The position numbers were made by a program, and so were the translations under genes. Shown here in pieces: positions 18,501 through 27,824 of a stretch of DNA of 64,000 nt; positions within the stretch are counted from its first letter, which is position 1, and each line of letters starts with the position of its first letter. Source of the stretch: Leishmania mexicana MHOM/GT/2001/U1103 (lineage: Eukaryota > Euglenozoa > Kinetoplastea > Trypanosomatida > Trypanosomatidae); assembly GCF_000234665.1 (NCBI RefSeq), contig NC_018322.1:1-64000 (forward strand). The letters are read 5' to 3'. The notes under the pieces are model-generated. The model worked only from the letters and a program-made list of their open reading frames with translations. It was not told the DNA's origin and searched no databases.

Positions 18501-20675
18501 TCAACGACGGCGTGGAGGTGGCCTTGGGCGGTTTACTGTGTTCGCGCATCGCGGAATGTGACGCGCCGCGACGTCAGGCGCAAAGCGGCGCTGGCAATGG
18601 GGACAGGGCACATAATCAGGATTCGTTGAGTATGTTGGTGGTGGCAAGTCCTTGGCGGTTCCGCCCGCTTTCAAGACTTGATCCACCTGCCGAGCCTCGC
18701 GCAGTGCACGCCGAAACGACTCACTCTCCGCCTTCCAATCGCGCTTCGGGGCAGTCGGCTGCGACCCGGCGGAGGTTTTGGCTGCGGCAGTGGCCCCCTC
18801 TGGCAGTCGCTGCTTTGTTGCATTGAAGACGCGCCGCTTCTTCTGCGAGCCGCAGATGCGCTCATGCTTTGCGAGAGACTCTGAGGCAAACCGGCGACCG
18901 CAGTGGCTGCACGGAACCCGCTCCAGGTCGTCCTCAGCGTCTGCAGGGGACTCACCATCCGTGTGATCCTCTTTAGAGGGGCAGACGTTGCGCGTTGCGG
19001 GTCGGGCCGGAGCGGCAGACCCGGCCACCGGCGTTGTGACGGTTTTGGCAGGTTCGCTCGCAGTGGGCTGCTGTGGCGTGCTTGCCTTCGCGCCCTTCAG
19101 GCGTGCAACATCGGATGGCGGTAGTGTGCCGTCAGCACAAAGAGGCGGGCCACCGTCCTTCGTGGTTGGCGCCTTCAGTGCCTCTAGTCGACCTCCGCAG
19201 TCCTCGCAAAAAACAGCCGTTGTGTCCTCTACAGCTTCGTTGCACTTGGCGCAATAAAGCGCGGCCTTGTGCTCAGTAGAGCCTCCCGCACGGGAGGAAG
19301 GAGACGTAGCAGCTGTCCTTCCTGCTGCAGAGGCTGGGGCGACATCGGCATCGCCAAGCGCGGCACCGCAGTTGTCGCAAAAGTTGCCGTCCGCGTCGCT
19401 GATCGCCTCGCACGCCGGGCACACGACGCTGCGCACCGTTGACGCGTGCTTGTTCGGCCCCCCTGGGGTACGCTCATGCGCAGGCGCCCCTTGAACGGGC
19501 TGCCCGCACGTCCCACAAAACCGCGAGCCGTGCGGGATGCGCTCCCTACAGTGCTGGCACGGTTTGGTGAGCGGCTTGGACACGAAGCTCTGACCACAAT
19601 CGCGACAGAACTTTGCATCGGCGTCGTATTCCACTGCATCGCACTGCGGACACTGTCGGCTCTCAGCGGGAAGGGTGGAGTGACGAGGGAGCCGGTTGCG
19701 CTTCGGGTGAATCCAGTCCTCGCCGGCTGAGGAGGTCGGCGGTTCTTGCTTCTGCTGCTGCTTCTTACTGTGCGGTGTCTGGTCACTGACGCTAGCCTTT
19801 GTGGCTGCAGTCTCCCCTGGTGTCGTTGCCGTTGTAGACGTAGGACATCGGGCGCCGCCACCCGCCTTTGCCCTGCGTGGAGAGGTTGGCCTGGGTGGAT
19901 TGTCGGGGCGGCATGAGCGCAAGTGCACCACTAGCCGATCTGGCAAGAATCTGCGACTGCAGTTGGGGCACTCCTCTAGGTTGTTCATGAACTGCTGGAA
20001 CTGCTCTTCGGCCTGTTCGCGCGGTGAGGCGCCGGAGCGGCCGCGCCAATTCACCGTGTCGGGGTGCTTCGGAGGTTGGCCACGCGAGCGTGGGTCGGCG
20101 TTCTGCCACTGTGCCAGCTTTTTTTCGTAGCACTGCGGCACGTGGATCCCGATGGAGGCGGTGCCGAACTGCTGTCCGCACAGGTAACACGTCGGGAGAA
20201 GCGGGGGGCCGGGGGAGACCGACCGGCGTCCAGCCGCGCGCCGCGGCTCGCTCTTGTGTTTGCCGCCTCTTGGTGTGCTGCCCCCACCCCCGTCCGCCTT
20301 CGCTTTGGACGACGGGACTGCACCCTTGCCATCACCTTTGCAGCCTCGCAGGTGCACCGGCAGCCGGTCTGGCAGAAATGTGCGGGCGCAGTGCGGACAC
20401 GCCACCAGCTGGGAGTTGAATTCTTGATATTGTTCTTTATTGATTGCCTCAGCCGAGGCACCGTTGCCGCCTTTCCAGTTGACCGTGTCGGGGTGCTTGG
20501 GCTTTGGGCCTCGGACAGCCGGGTCATTTGCTTCCCACTGACTGAACTTCTTCTGGTAACACTGAGGGACATGAATGCCAATGGAAGCGCTACCGAACTG
20601 TTGACCGCATAGGTAGCAGACGCGGAGTTGAGGGCGGTGACCCGCCGGCTTCAACTCCGTTAATAAAGGAGGCAT
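18501..20675 (-). CDS. Zinc-finger protein with six C2HC fingers and four zinc ribbons
   Basis: A 724-residue protein from ATG at 20675. Six C2HC fingers of the ZC2HC1 type (C-x2-C-x11-H-x3-C) sit at C20-C39, C93-C112, C163-C182, C236-C255, C589-C608 and C691-C710. Between fingers four and five are four rubredoxin-like zinc ribbons (Cx2C-x10/11-Cx2C) at about 342-360, 373-390, 419-436 and 475-493. Residues 19-90 and 162-233 are an internal duplication, each a finger pair with a conserved HPDTVNW between. Linkers are low-complexity Ser/Pro/Lys/Ala. Such fingers usually mediate protein binding; related animal proteins (ZC2HC1, ZNF474) are often linked to cilia, but a flagellar role here is inference. 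All 40 predicted ligands are present. There is no signal peptide or membrane span. Confidence 0.93.
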   Translation of the reverse strand: MPPLLTELKPAGHRPQLRVCYLCGQQFGSASIGIHVPQCYQKKFSQWEANDPAVRGPKPKHPDTVNWKGGNGASAEAINKEQYQEFNSQLVACPHCARTFLPDRLPVHLRGCKGDGKGAVPSSKAKADGGGGSTPRGGKHKSEPRRAAGRRSVSPGPPLLPTCYLCGQQFGTASIGIHVPQCYEKKLAQWQNADPRSRGQPPKHPDTVNWRGRSGASPREQAEEQFQQFMNNLEECPNCSRRFLPDRLVVHLRSCRPDNPPRPTSPRRAKAGGGARCPTSTTATTPGETAATKASVSDQTPHSKKQQQKQEPPTSSAGEDWIHPKRNRLPRHSTLPAESRQCPQCDAVEYDADAKFCRDCGQSFVSKPLTKPCQHCRERIPHGSRFCGTCGQPVQGAPAHERTPGGPNKHASTVRSVVCPACEAISDADGNFCDNCGAALGDADVAPASAAGRTAATSPSSRAGGSTEHKAALYCAKCNEAVEDTTAVFCEDCGGRLEALKAPTTKDGGPPLCADGTLPPSDVARLKGAKASTPQQPTASEPAKTVTTPVAGSAAPARPATRNVCPSKEDHTDGESPADAEDDLERVPCSHCGRRFASESLAKHERICGSQKKRRVFNATKQRLPEGATAAAKTSAGSQPTAPKRDWKAESESFRRALREARQVDQVLKAGGTAKDLPPPTYSTNPDYVPCPHCQRRFAPDVAARHIPRCANTVNRPRPPPRRR

Positions 20676-21796
20676 GGTTTATCTCTTATCACGGAATGGG
20701 AAAGACAAGTGCCCGATCCAAGAGAAGCTTCACGTACGCACGGCTCTCCCTTCCACAAAGTCCTTCGTTTCTCATCCCACACCGGAGACGGGAAAGGGCG
20801 AAACAAAAAAGGAAAAGTGGAAGAGAAGCGGTGGAGCAAAGTGGGAAGCTGTGGCCAAGGTGAAATGACGACGACGGCTACGCGAAACAGGAAAGGTCGT
20901 CGACATGGGGAGGTGGAGAGTCAGCGAGACCGTGGCATAGCAAGCTGCTCAGAACATGGTGGAATGCCATGGCAAGGGAGTGGGGGAGAGTCCCCGCTCA
21001 ACCTCTGAGATGATGTCTACATAAAAACAGGGGCGGCGGGGAAATGGGAGAGGCGAGCGGAGAACGCTGATAGGCAGCGTGGAGAAAGAGAGAAAGGCCG
21101 CGGGGTGGACGAGACAAAAACGGAGACCTGGTGGAGTCACCTCCGTGGGAACACGAAACCATCCGCTGCGAAATCTCCGGGGTGAGCTGAAGCTCAGTTG
21201 TTTCTTTCGAATTTCGTTTCTTGATTCGATTGGGGCGCAGCACGCGCACGTATACACAAACCAAGCATAGTAAACAACTCCTACACAGAGGGTGGGGGCG
21301 GGAGATGTGGAAGCGATATCGAAGGAGGGAGACACATACAGGAAAAGGGGGTGCTACACGCCATTAGTGCTGCTGACCGCGGAAGAGAGAATCGAAGAGA
21401 GGGGTTGACACAGACGCATACCTCACACACCAACAATCAGAGTCACCGGCAGCCGACATGGCAAGCAGAGCGGCAGACGCACGCGCCTCACCGAAGAACA
21501 AAAAAACTACAGCACTCGTGATCTGGAAAAGTACATCGGCCACAATACCAGGTCGGGTGCAGAGGAGCATGGAGAGGGAGGAGGACGTTGAAAGACGCGC
21601 ACCAGCAGCTCAGGGACGGGAGAAGGGGAAGGCACCCTACTTTGTCTCTGTCGAGAGCACAGAATTGTGTACCCCCTCACTAGACTAGCGAGATACACGT
21701 AAGCACAGGCGTAACCCCCTCCCTATCTCGCTCCCTGCGTACGCTCCATACCGTTGCGAAACTAATAATAATAAAAGGGACACCAAGACGCTACGT
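20676..21796. other. Intergenic spacer, zinc-finger gene / NDUFA9-like gene
   Basis: About 1.1 kb. Near 20695-20715 the coding strand has CTTGTCTTTCCCATTCC followed by AG close to the zinc-finger ATG, a likely splice acceptor. The rest is purine-rich plus strand and should include the NDUFA9-like 3' UTR. No gene is seen. Confidence 0.5.
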
Positions 21797-23236
21797 CTAC
21801 TGAATCGCTGTGGGGCCAGGCTGCGTGACGTTCGATGGGTACTTGGCGCCCTCCAGAGGCTTGATGCGGAATTGCTGACCGGGGTAGATCTCCTGAGCGA
21901 GTGTCTCGAGGCCATCGGTGCGGCCAAAGCCCGGCTCTGCCTTCGCGCGATAGATGCCGAACTTCTTCGCCGCCTCCTCCTCCTGTTCAAAGGCAGCCTT
22001 GTCCGCCGCCTCGAGCTCCTTGAAGGCGATGTCCAGCTCTTGCAAGGGGGCGAGCTTTCGGACACCACGTTCAACCTCGGCAGCCTCGCGGATGGTGTGT
22101 GGCGTGTACGCGATACGCTCCCAGCTCGCCAGTCGATCGAAAAGAGTGCTACGGCGGTTCACCTGATCCAGCTCGAAGGTGAGGACGTAGTTGTCGTCGA
22201 ACCACGGATTCGGCACCGTCCACGTGGCGAGCTTGCCAAAGAAGCGGCCGAGGCCGCGGTAGCACGGCACTACAAGGCGCTTCTCAAAGTGGCGAGCGAT
22301 CTCCCGGAATGCCTCCACGTGGCTCAGTGTCTGCGGACCACCAAGGTCGAACTTGTAGCGCACGGCACGGTGGGACATCGAGCACCGCACAACGGCTCGC
22401 GCGGCGTCAACGACCCACGTTGGCTGCACCAGCGTATTCGGGAAGCATGCTGGGTAGATGTAGCGGCCCAGACCGCGGTAGCGGTAGTTCTTGCCGTAGA
22501 GTGGGCCGAAGCGGATAATGGTGGCGTCCGGGTGGTTGGCGCCAACGGCATCCTCGCCACGGGCGCGGAAATCGACGTAGTTTGACTCTGATGCGAAAGT
22601 GGCGTCGAGACCGTTGCAGAAAATGACGCGCTCTGCTCGTACGCTGCGTGCAGTCCAGCTGACGTTTGTGGCGCCGATCAGGAAGACGTCATGATGGCTA
22701 TTGTTGGCATATTCGGCGTGGTAGTCGACAGCGAAGATAAGAGTGTCGCTTCCGTTTGCGGCGACGTTGACTTGAATGCGGTCTGTCACGTCGCACTCGT
22801 GCAGCTCTAGCTTGTCTGGGTAATTGCGCAGGAGGTCGTCGAGGTCGGATCCTTCCGGGATAAGCGTGGGATAGCGCGTGGTGGCGCGTACCTTTTCGAT
22901 GTCTGGGTGCTCGCACAGCTCCCGCACAATCTCAGCTCCGAGGTAGCCGCTGGCGCCAAAGACGGTGACGCGCTTCGCTGGCTTCGGGTTGAGCCGGCGC
23001 CGCTCATGCGGCAGGCGCACAGCCGGGTTTGGCAAAAGCATTGTAGCCCAATATGGGCCACGCTCGTACCCGAAGCCACCGCCCGTAGTCTTGGGCTTCT
23101 GGGTCGGGTACATTTGGCACAAGTCCTTGCGGTCTAGGAACATAGACTCGGGCTGGTGGCCGAACGGGTCCCAGAAGGTGCGCACAGCGCCTACGGTGGC
23201 GACTGCACTCGCCGACTTGACTGAAAACCGCTGCAT
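21797..23236 (-). CDS. NDUFA9: NADH dehydrogenase (complex I) NDUFA9-like subunit
   Basis: A 479-residue protein from ATG at 23236; six more codons upstream start at TTG. It is an extended short-chain dehydrogenase fold. After a region of about 85 residues comes the dinucleotide-binding strand and loop KRVTVFGASGYLGAEIV, with GASGYLG at 94-100. The classic Tyr-x3-Lys catalytic pair is not evident, as in NDUFA9 proteins, which bind NADPH structurally in the peripheral arm. Downstream, TIIRFGPLYGKNYRYRG and YPACFPNTLVQPTWVVDAARAV fit the NDUFA9 pattern. The N terminus (MQRFSVKSASAVATVGAVRT) is a good mitochondrial presequence. The protein is about 100 residues longer than the mammalian subunit, mostly at the N terminus and in an Ala/Glu-rich C-terminal helical tail. 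Location: mitochondrial inner membrane, matrix side (inferred). Confidence 0.9.
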   Translation of the reverse strand: MQRFSVKSASAVATVGAVRTFWDPFGHQPESMFLDRKDLCQMYPTQKPKTTGGGFGYERGPYWATMLLPNPAVRLPHERRRLNPKPAKRVTVFGASGYLGAEIVRELCEHPDIEKVRATTRYPTLIPEGSDLDDLLRNYPDKLELHECDVTDRIQVNVAANGSDTLIFAVDYHAEYANNSHHDVFLIGATNVSWTARSVRAERVIFCNGLDATFASESNYVDFRARGEDAVGANHPDATIIRFGPLYGKNYRYRGLGRYIYPACFPNTLVQPTWVVDAARAVVRCSMSHRAVRYKFDLGGPQTLSHVEAFREIARHFEKRLVVPCYRGLGRFFGKLATWTVPNPWFDDNYVLTFELDQVNRRSTLFDRLASWERIAYTPHTIREAAEVERGVRKLAPLQELDIAFKELEAADKAAFEQEEEAAKKFGIYRAKAEPGFGRTDGLETLAQEIYPGQQFRIKPLEGAKYPSNVTQPGPTAIQ

Positions 23237-24596
23237 GGCTAATGAAACGTTCAATCGAAGGTTTGCTGTGCGGCCGCTGTTTTTCGAGGGGCTAAAAAGC
23301 TGCTAAGCAGAGTCGGACGTAGAAGGGGACTCAGGCAAGAGAGGTGTACGGTAGCCTGCTACACACTACCGCTTCCTCGCACTTCTCTACTATCTCGTGT
23401 GTGTGGGTATGCCTACTACTTATCGCGGCCTCCGCTTACTTGTCAGCAAGGCTGCGAGTGTCTGTTGCCTTCGCCGCTACGCCGGTCCTGCTCGAGCAGC
23501 GGGGTACTGGGAGGAAAAAAAAAACAAGAAAACCAAAAACAAAAGATGCTCCTACACTACTATGACCTCGGTGCTTTCAGTACGAACACAGCAACCAACG
23601 AAAAGCGCACACGCGTGGCTGAGCAACAAAAACACACACAAAAAAAGGACCAGCGCTGAATTGAGCGGAAGGAAAGAGAGGAGGGGGGCCGGAAAATAGA
23701 AGCAGCGTTGAGGAACAGGGCTGCCTGTGCATTTTGAGCGCATGAGGCTACGCATGGGGTGAGGAGGAGGAGAGGGGCAGGCTCCTCATTCATTTTGAAC
23801 GGAGAACACTGAAAAGAGCACCATATCCTCTAAAAGCGTTTGCGAAACGCCATGACAGATGCGTCTACCGCCGGCATGGACACCACACTACTTTTAGGCG
23901 CCGTTATCTTTTGGGCTATCGCTTATGTTCACAGGTTCAAGAAAGTTTCTTAGGCACCTCTCGACCGCCTACCACTTGTGCGCCCGCCCCTGACACGGCA
24001 CCCTTGGGCGAAACACATGACCACAAAAGGAGGTACACAAGGAACAGACCGGGTGCCTTGCCATCTGTCGCGGGTCGCACAAAGAACGGAGTGATGGCTT
24101 TCGCTCCTCACGACATGTACCTGCCCGCGACAGAGCTCTGAGAGGAGCCAAGTGGCTGTCTTTCCTTTCGTAGACTCATAGCCCCAGAAAGATTTCTCTC
24201 TTCTTCGCATACAATGTGTGCTTCATTACTGCCCTACGCCTCGCTTTGTAGCTCCCACTCCCCCACTTCTCAGGAACCGCGCATTACCATTCTCCTCGAA
24301 TAGCATGTGCGCGAATGTAGTACGGTCGTCGCGCAAAAGAAGAGGCGGGACATCGGTGCTCATCCCTCAAAAGAATACATGGCAGAGAAGCTGTGATGCA
24401 CAAACATGGATAAGAGAACAGAGTGGAGAGATGAGAGTGTCCACTTCCACACCTCCTCATAGGCATGGCGATAGAGGAGGACTCTACAGGTCTGCTATCG
24501 CCTCCTCCATTCGCCGCCTAGGCACTCTCATGCACAACAACACCAACAGCCGCACTAGGCTACCGACCTTGACTGCGTATCGAAGCGCTGAGACAC
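23237..24596. other. Long spacer, NDUFA9-like gene / glucosidase II
   Basis: About 1.36 kb. 23510-23700 is very A/G-rich on plus (a pyrimidine tract for the NDUFA9-like leader). 23836-23850 is a perfect inverted repeat, GCGTTT-gcg-AAACGC, just before a tiny plus-strand frame (see findings). The rest, to 24596, should be the glucosidase II 3' UTR. No protein gene is supported. Confidence 0.5.
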
Positions 24597-27035
24597 TTAT
24601 TCATTCTCAAACGAGATGATCCAGTCGGCGGCGACGAGGATGTTGGGCTTACGCACAACCACGTTCTGTCCCAGCTGCTCGAACTCGAGCGGCGTCGCCA
24701 CCTCCGTCTCGTCCACGCGCGTGCTCAAGATCACCTTGCTGACCTTGCCCACGTAGCCGTAGATCACAACACGCTCGACGGTGTTAACGGCGTCGTAAAG
24801 CCCTGCGCTCCCCGGGAAGTCTGGGTAGGCGCTGTTCTGGAGCACCTGATTCGAGTAGGAGAACGCGCGGTGAACAAAGGCACCCTTTTCGTAATCGTAG
24901 GTGGTACCATCGTCAATGTAGAGGTCTCCGTAACTGTTGCCCTGCGCGTTGAGGGCCACGAAAAGCGTGAAAGGGTCCAGGCGCGCTGCAAAGCTGCTGC
25001 GACGAAGCCGCAACTTCATTGGGAGAATGTGACCACCACGCAGGAACATCGGTATCGTATCGTTTTCCACTGGCATTGTATGCTGTCCGACTGCCAGCTC
25101 GCCCGAGAAGTAGTTGTACCACAGCGCTTCCTTGGGCAGCGGCACCGTCACCTCCGTCACGCTCGGCTTCACTACTGGCTGCACTAGAATGGAGGGGCCG
25201 AAGAGGTAAGTGTTCTGCACCTCGCGCAACTCCGACTGCCCAGGGAACTCGTAGAAGAGAGGGCGCATGATGGTGTTGCCTTCGGTGTGCGCGTGGTAGA
25301 AAGTAGTGTAGAGGTACGGCAACATGGCATACCGCAGCGCCAAAGCACTTCGAACAAGGGACTGGGCCTCAAGCGAGAACATCCACGGCTCGCGGCGCTT
25401 TGTGTCGAGGTGGGAGTGGGCGCGGTAAAACGGCACAAAGATACCGGCCTGCATCCACCGCACAAACAGCTCCTCCTCGGGGTCGAAGAAAAAGCCGCCA
25501 ATGTCGCAGCCGCAGAAGGGGTAGTTTGAGATGGACAAGGAGAGCAGCTCTGGAATGCTGTTCTCCAGGTGGTCCCAGCGGGCCATGTTGTCACCCGTCC
25601 ACATTGCTGCATACCGCTGCGACCCGGGAAAGAAGCTTCGCGTAAGGATGAAAGGACGCTCGGGCGCCGCATTGGGGCCGCCGGCCTCGAGCATTCCTTT
25701 GTGGACGGCCTGAATCGAGTAGAAGCCGTATGCGTTATGCACAAAGCGATGCTCGACAGTCTGACCATTGTCCAGGCTGTGCACCGCCGTCTTTGGCATG
25801 GTGCCCCTCTGGCCACCGAAGATTGACGGCTCGTTCATGTCCACCCAGGTGTGGATGTCACGGCTGCCGCCCGGGTAGCGGTCATCGTGGAAGAACTGCG
25901 AGTACCAGTCGCGCGTCCGTCTGTTGAGGAAGTCGGGCCACGAGCTGCTTCCCGGCCAACATTTGCCGACGTATTCTTCACCAGAGGCGTCCTTGACGTA
26001 GTAGCCACCCTTCTGAGCCTCGTTGTGCACGTAGTACTCCGTGTCACGCTTCACGTGCGGGTCCCTGACAGTGACCAACTTTCGACCCTTGGAGGCCAGG
26101 GCGTCCGTCAGTACTTTGGGGTCAGGGAAGGTGTAGGGGTTCCACGTGAAGTACTTCTTCTTGTCCGTGTGCTCAATGTCGAGCCACAGCACGTCGTACG
26201 GCATGTTATGAGTGTCGAAGCCCTCGTCCACGGAGAGGCAGTCCTTCGTGTTCAGGTAGTTCCAACGGCACTGGTGCAGTCCCAGACTGAAGTAGGGTGG
26301 CATCACCGTTGCTCCAGTGAGAGCCGCGTGCTGCTGCTGGACCTTTGCCGGGGTGGGGCCCGGTAGGAAAAAGATGTCGATCGCGCCGACCTCGGGCTTC
26401 CACTGGCACGATGGTGCCGCGCTGTCGGCGCTGACGACCACATTGGTCTCAGATGGGTTGAGAAAGAGAACGCCACAAGTGGACTGCGGCGCGTACGCCA
26501 TGATAAACGGAATGGCGCCATAGAGCGCCTCGGTACTGTTCACCGAGTACTGGAAACTGTCCGTATTGTACATTTCGTAGACGTTTCCCCCTCGCAGCGG
26601 CAGGTCCGCTGCGTGTTCGGCCAGGCCGTACATCGTCTGTGAAACGGGAAATGTGAAGTTGACCTCCGGCGCCGCCGTCGCGTCGGCGAATGCGGTTGCC
26701 TCGACGAGTGAGGTCCCGTGGCACGAGAACTCGAAGCGCACATGAGGCTGAGGCGTGCTAACCGTCAGCATGCACTTCCCATGTCGGATGCTCCACTGCG
26801 CGTCGCTAGCTCCCTGGGTAGCCTGTAATGCCACAGCGTCGGGCAGGATGATGCCATCGGGCTGATATGTCCAATTGTCCCCCGGCTTCGCAGTCAGTCG
26901 CACCACATCGTTTGGGTACCCGATCGCCTCCAATGCCAGGCCGCCCTCTGTCGTTACCACGGAAACCGACGAGGCGACGGTGGCCACCAACAGGAGCAGT
27001 GAAAAAATAATCGGGGCCATAGGAGAGCGCCGCAT
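24597..27035 (-). CDS. Glucosidase II alpha subunit (GH31, ER)
   Basis: An 812-residue GH31 alpha-glucosidase. It trims glucose from N-glycans in the ER; in trypanosomatids it acts on glycans that UGGT has monoglucosylated, as part of glycoprotein folding control. Conserved GH31 signs are GLHQCRWNY, WLDIEHTD (284-291), the nucleophile in VDMNEPS (Asp399) and the acid/base in MWTGDNMARWDHL (Asp482). The frame is open 159 codons further, to an ATG at 27506, but that part is Cys/Arg/Ser-rich and reads like translated leader. The ATG at 27035, or the one at 27020, gives an ideal signal peptide (MAPIIFSLLLLVATVASS). A pyrimidine tract at about 27061-27084 precedes the first AG just before 27035. 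There is no C-terminal retention signal; the enzyme is normally held by a beta subunit. Maltase-type GH31 is the alternative. Confidence 0.95.
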   Translation of the reverse strand: MRRSPMAPIIFSLLLLVATVASSVSVVTTEGGLALEAIGYPNDVVRLTAKPGDNWTYQPDGIILPDAVALQATQGASDAQWSIRHGKCMLTVSTPQPHVRFEFSCHGTSLVEATAFADATAAPEVNFTFPVSQTMYGLAEHAADLPLRGGNVYEMYNTDSFQYSVNSTEALYGAIPFIMAYAPQSTCGVLFLNPSETNVVVSADSAAPSCQWKPEVGAIDIFFLPGPTPAKVQQQHAALTGATVMPPYFSLGLHQCRWNYLNTKDCLSVDEGFDTHNMPYDVLWLDIEHTDKKKYFTWNPYTFPDPKVLTDALASKGRKLVTVRDPHVKRDTEYYVHNEAQKGGYYVKDASGEEYVGKCWPGSSSWPDFLNRRTRDWYSQFFHDDRYPGGSRDIHTWVDMNEPSIFGGQRGTMPKTAVHSLDNGQTVEHRFVHNAYGFYSIQAVHKGMLEAGGPNAAPERPFILTRSFFPGSQRYAAMWTGDNMARWDHLENSIPELLSLSISNYPFCGCDIGGFFFDPEEELFVRWMQAGIFVPFYRAHSHLDTKRREPWMFSLEAQSLVRSALALRYAMLPYLYTTFYHAHTEGNTIMRPLFYEFPGQSELREVQNTYLFGPSILVQPVVKPSVTEVTVPLPKEALWYNYFSGELAVGQHTMPVENDTIPMFLRGGHILPMKLRLRRSSFAARLDPFTLFVALNAQGNSYGDLYIDDGTTYDYEKGAFVHRAFSYSNQVLQNSAYPDFPGSAGLYDAVNTVERVVIYGYVGKVSKVILSTRVDETEVATPLEFEQLGQNVVVRKPNILVAADWIISFENE

Positions 27036-27824
27036 TTCTACCCGCGGTGCCCAGCCACAGACGAGGGTCGAAAGAAAGAGAAGGCTTAACAAAAGAAGTG
27101 TACAGATAGAACAGCGCCTGCTGGGCAAACACGCCCTGCAGCAAACACACCTCAGTCGACGGATCCACCGTGCCAACCGTCCTGTGTTGGGCCGACAAGG
27201 GCGGTGGGGGTGCGTGAACACCACAGATGGGGATGCAAGAAGAGAAAAAACGAACGTGAGGAAGACAGAAAACAAACTATTTGACAGAGGGCCCACTCTC
27301 ACACAGGACGAGGGGGTTGGCCTGGAGAGGATACCAATGTAAGAAAGAGTGTCCCCGTCCATGTACCGCGCGTGTCCGTCACAACCAATGGCATCGGGAG
27401 AGTAAGGAAGACATGGAGCGAAAAGGTGGGGAGCAGAAACGGCTAAAGAACAACATTGTGTGAGAGAGCGAGACGCATGCGAGCAGCGCATGCCCAAGGA
27501 CACCATAGCCACAGAACTGACGGGAGGGAGGGGGAGGGGCTGAGATGGTCAGCACAGCAGACGCAGTGAGAGAGGTGCACACGAAGCTCAACGGCTGGAG
27601 GAGAGGGGGGGTGCACTGTGCCACTGCTCTTTTCATCTATTCTCTGTGTATGTGTGCGCACGCATTCCGACACGTTGTGTCGATAATGAAGAGAAACCGG
27701 TACTTATTGGTCAACAGGTCCTTGACACCGCCTGTAACGGCGCGCAGAGGTGGTCACATAGCGCGTGCTCATCACCGAAGAGAGGATGTCCCTCTTCGTT
27801 TCCCAGCACAAAGCAGGTACGCTG
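27036..27824. other. Intergenic spacer, glucosidase II / PNKP-like gene
   Basis: About 790 bases. The stretch 27036-27506 is open in the glucosidase frame but is taken as untranslated leader. The rest should be the 3' UTR of the PNKP-like gene. No repeats or RNA genes are seen. Confidence 0.5.
27038..27084 (-). promoter_or_regulatory. Predicted trans-splice region for glucosidase II
   Basis: On the coding strand a pyrimidine tract (CCTTCTCTTTCTTTC, about 27069-27084) is followed by AG at 27038-27039, the first AG after it and only a few bases before ATG 27035. If used, translation would have to begin at 27035 or 27020, matching the signal-peptide start. Prediction only. Confidence 0.35.
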
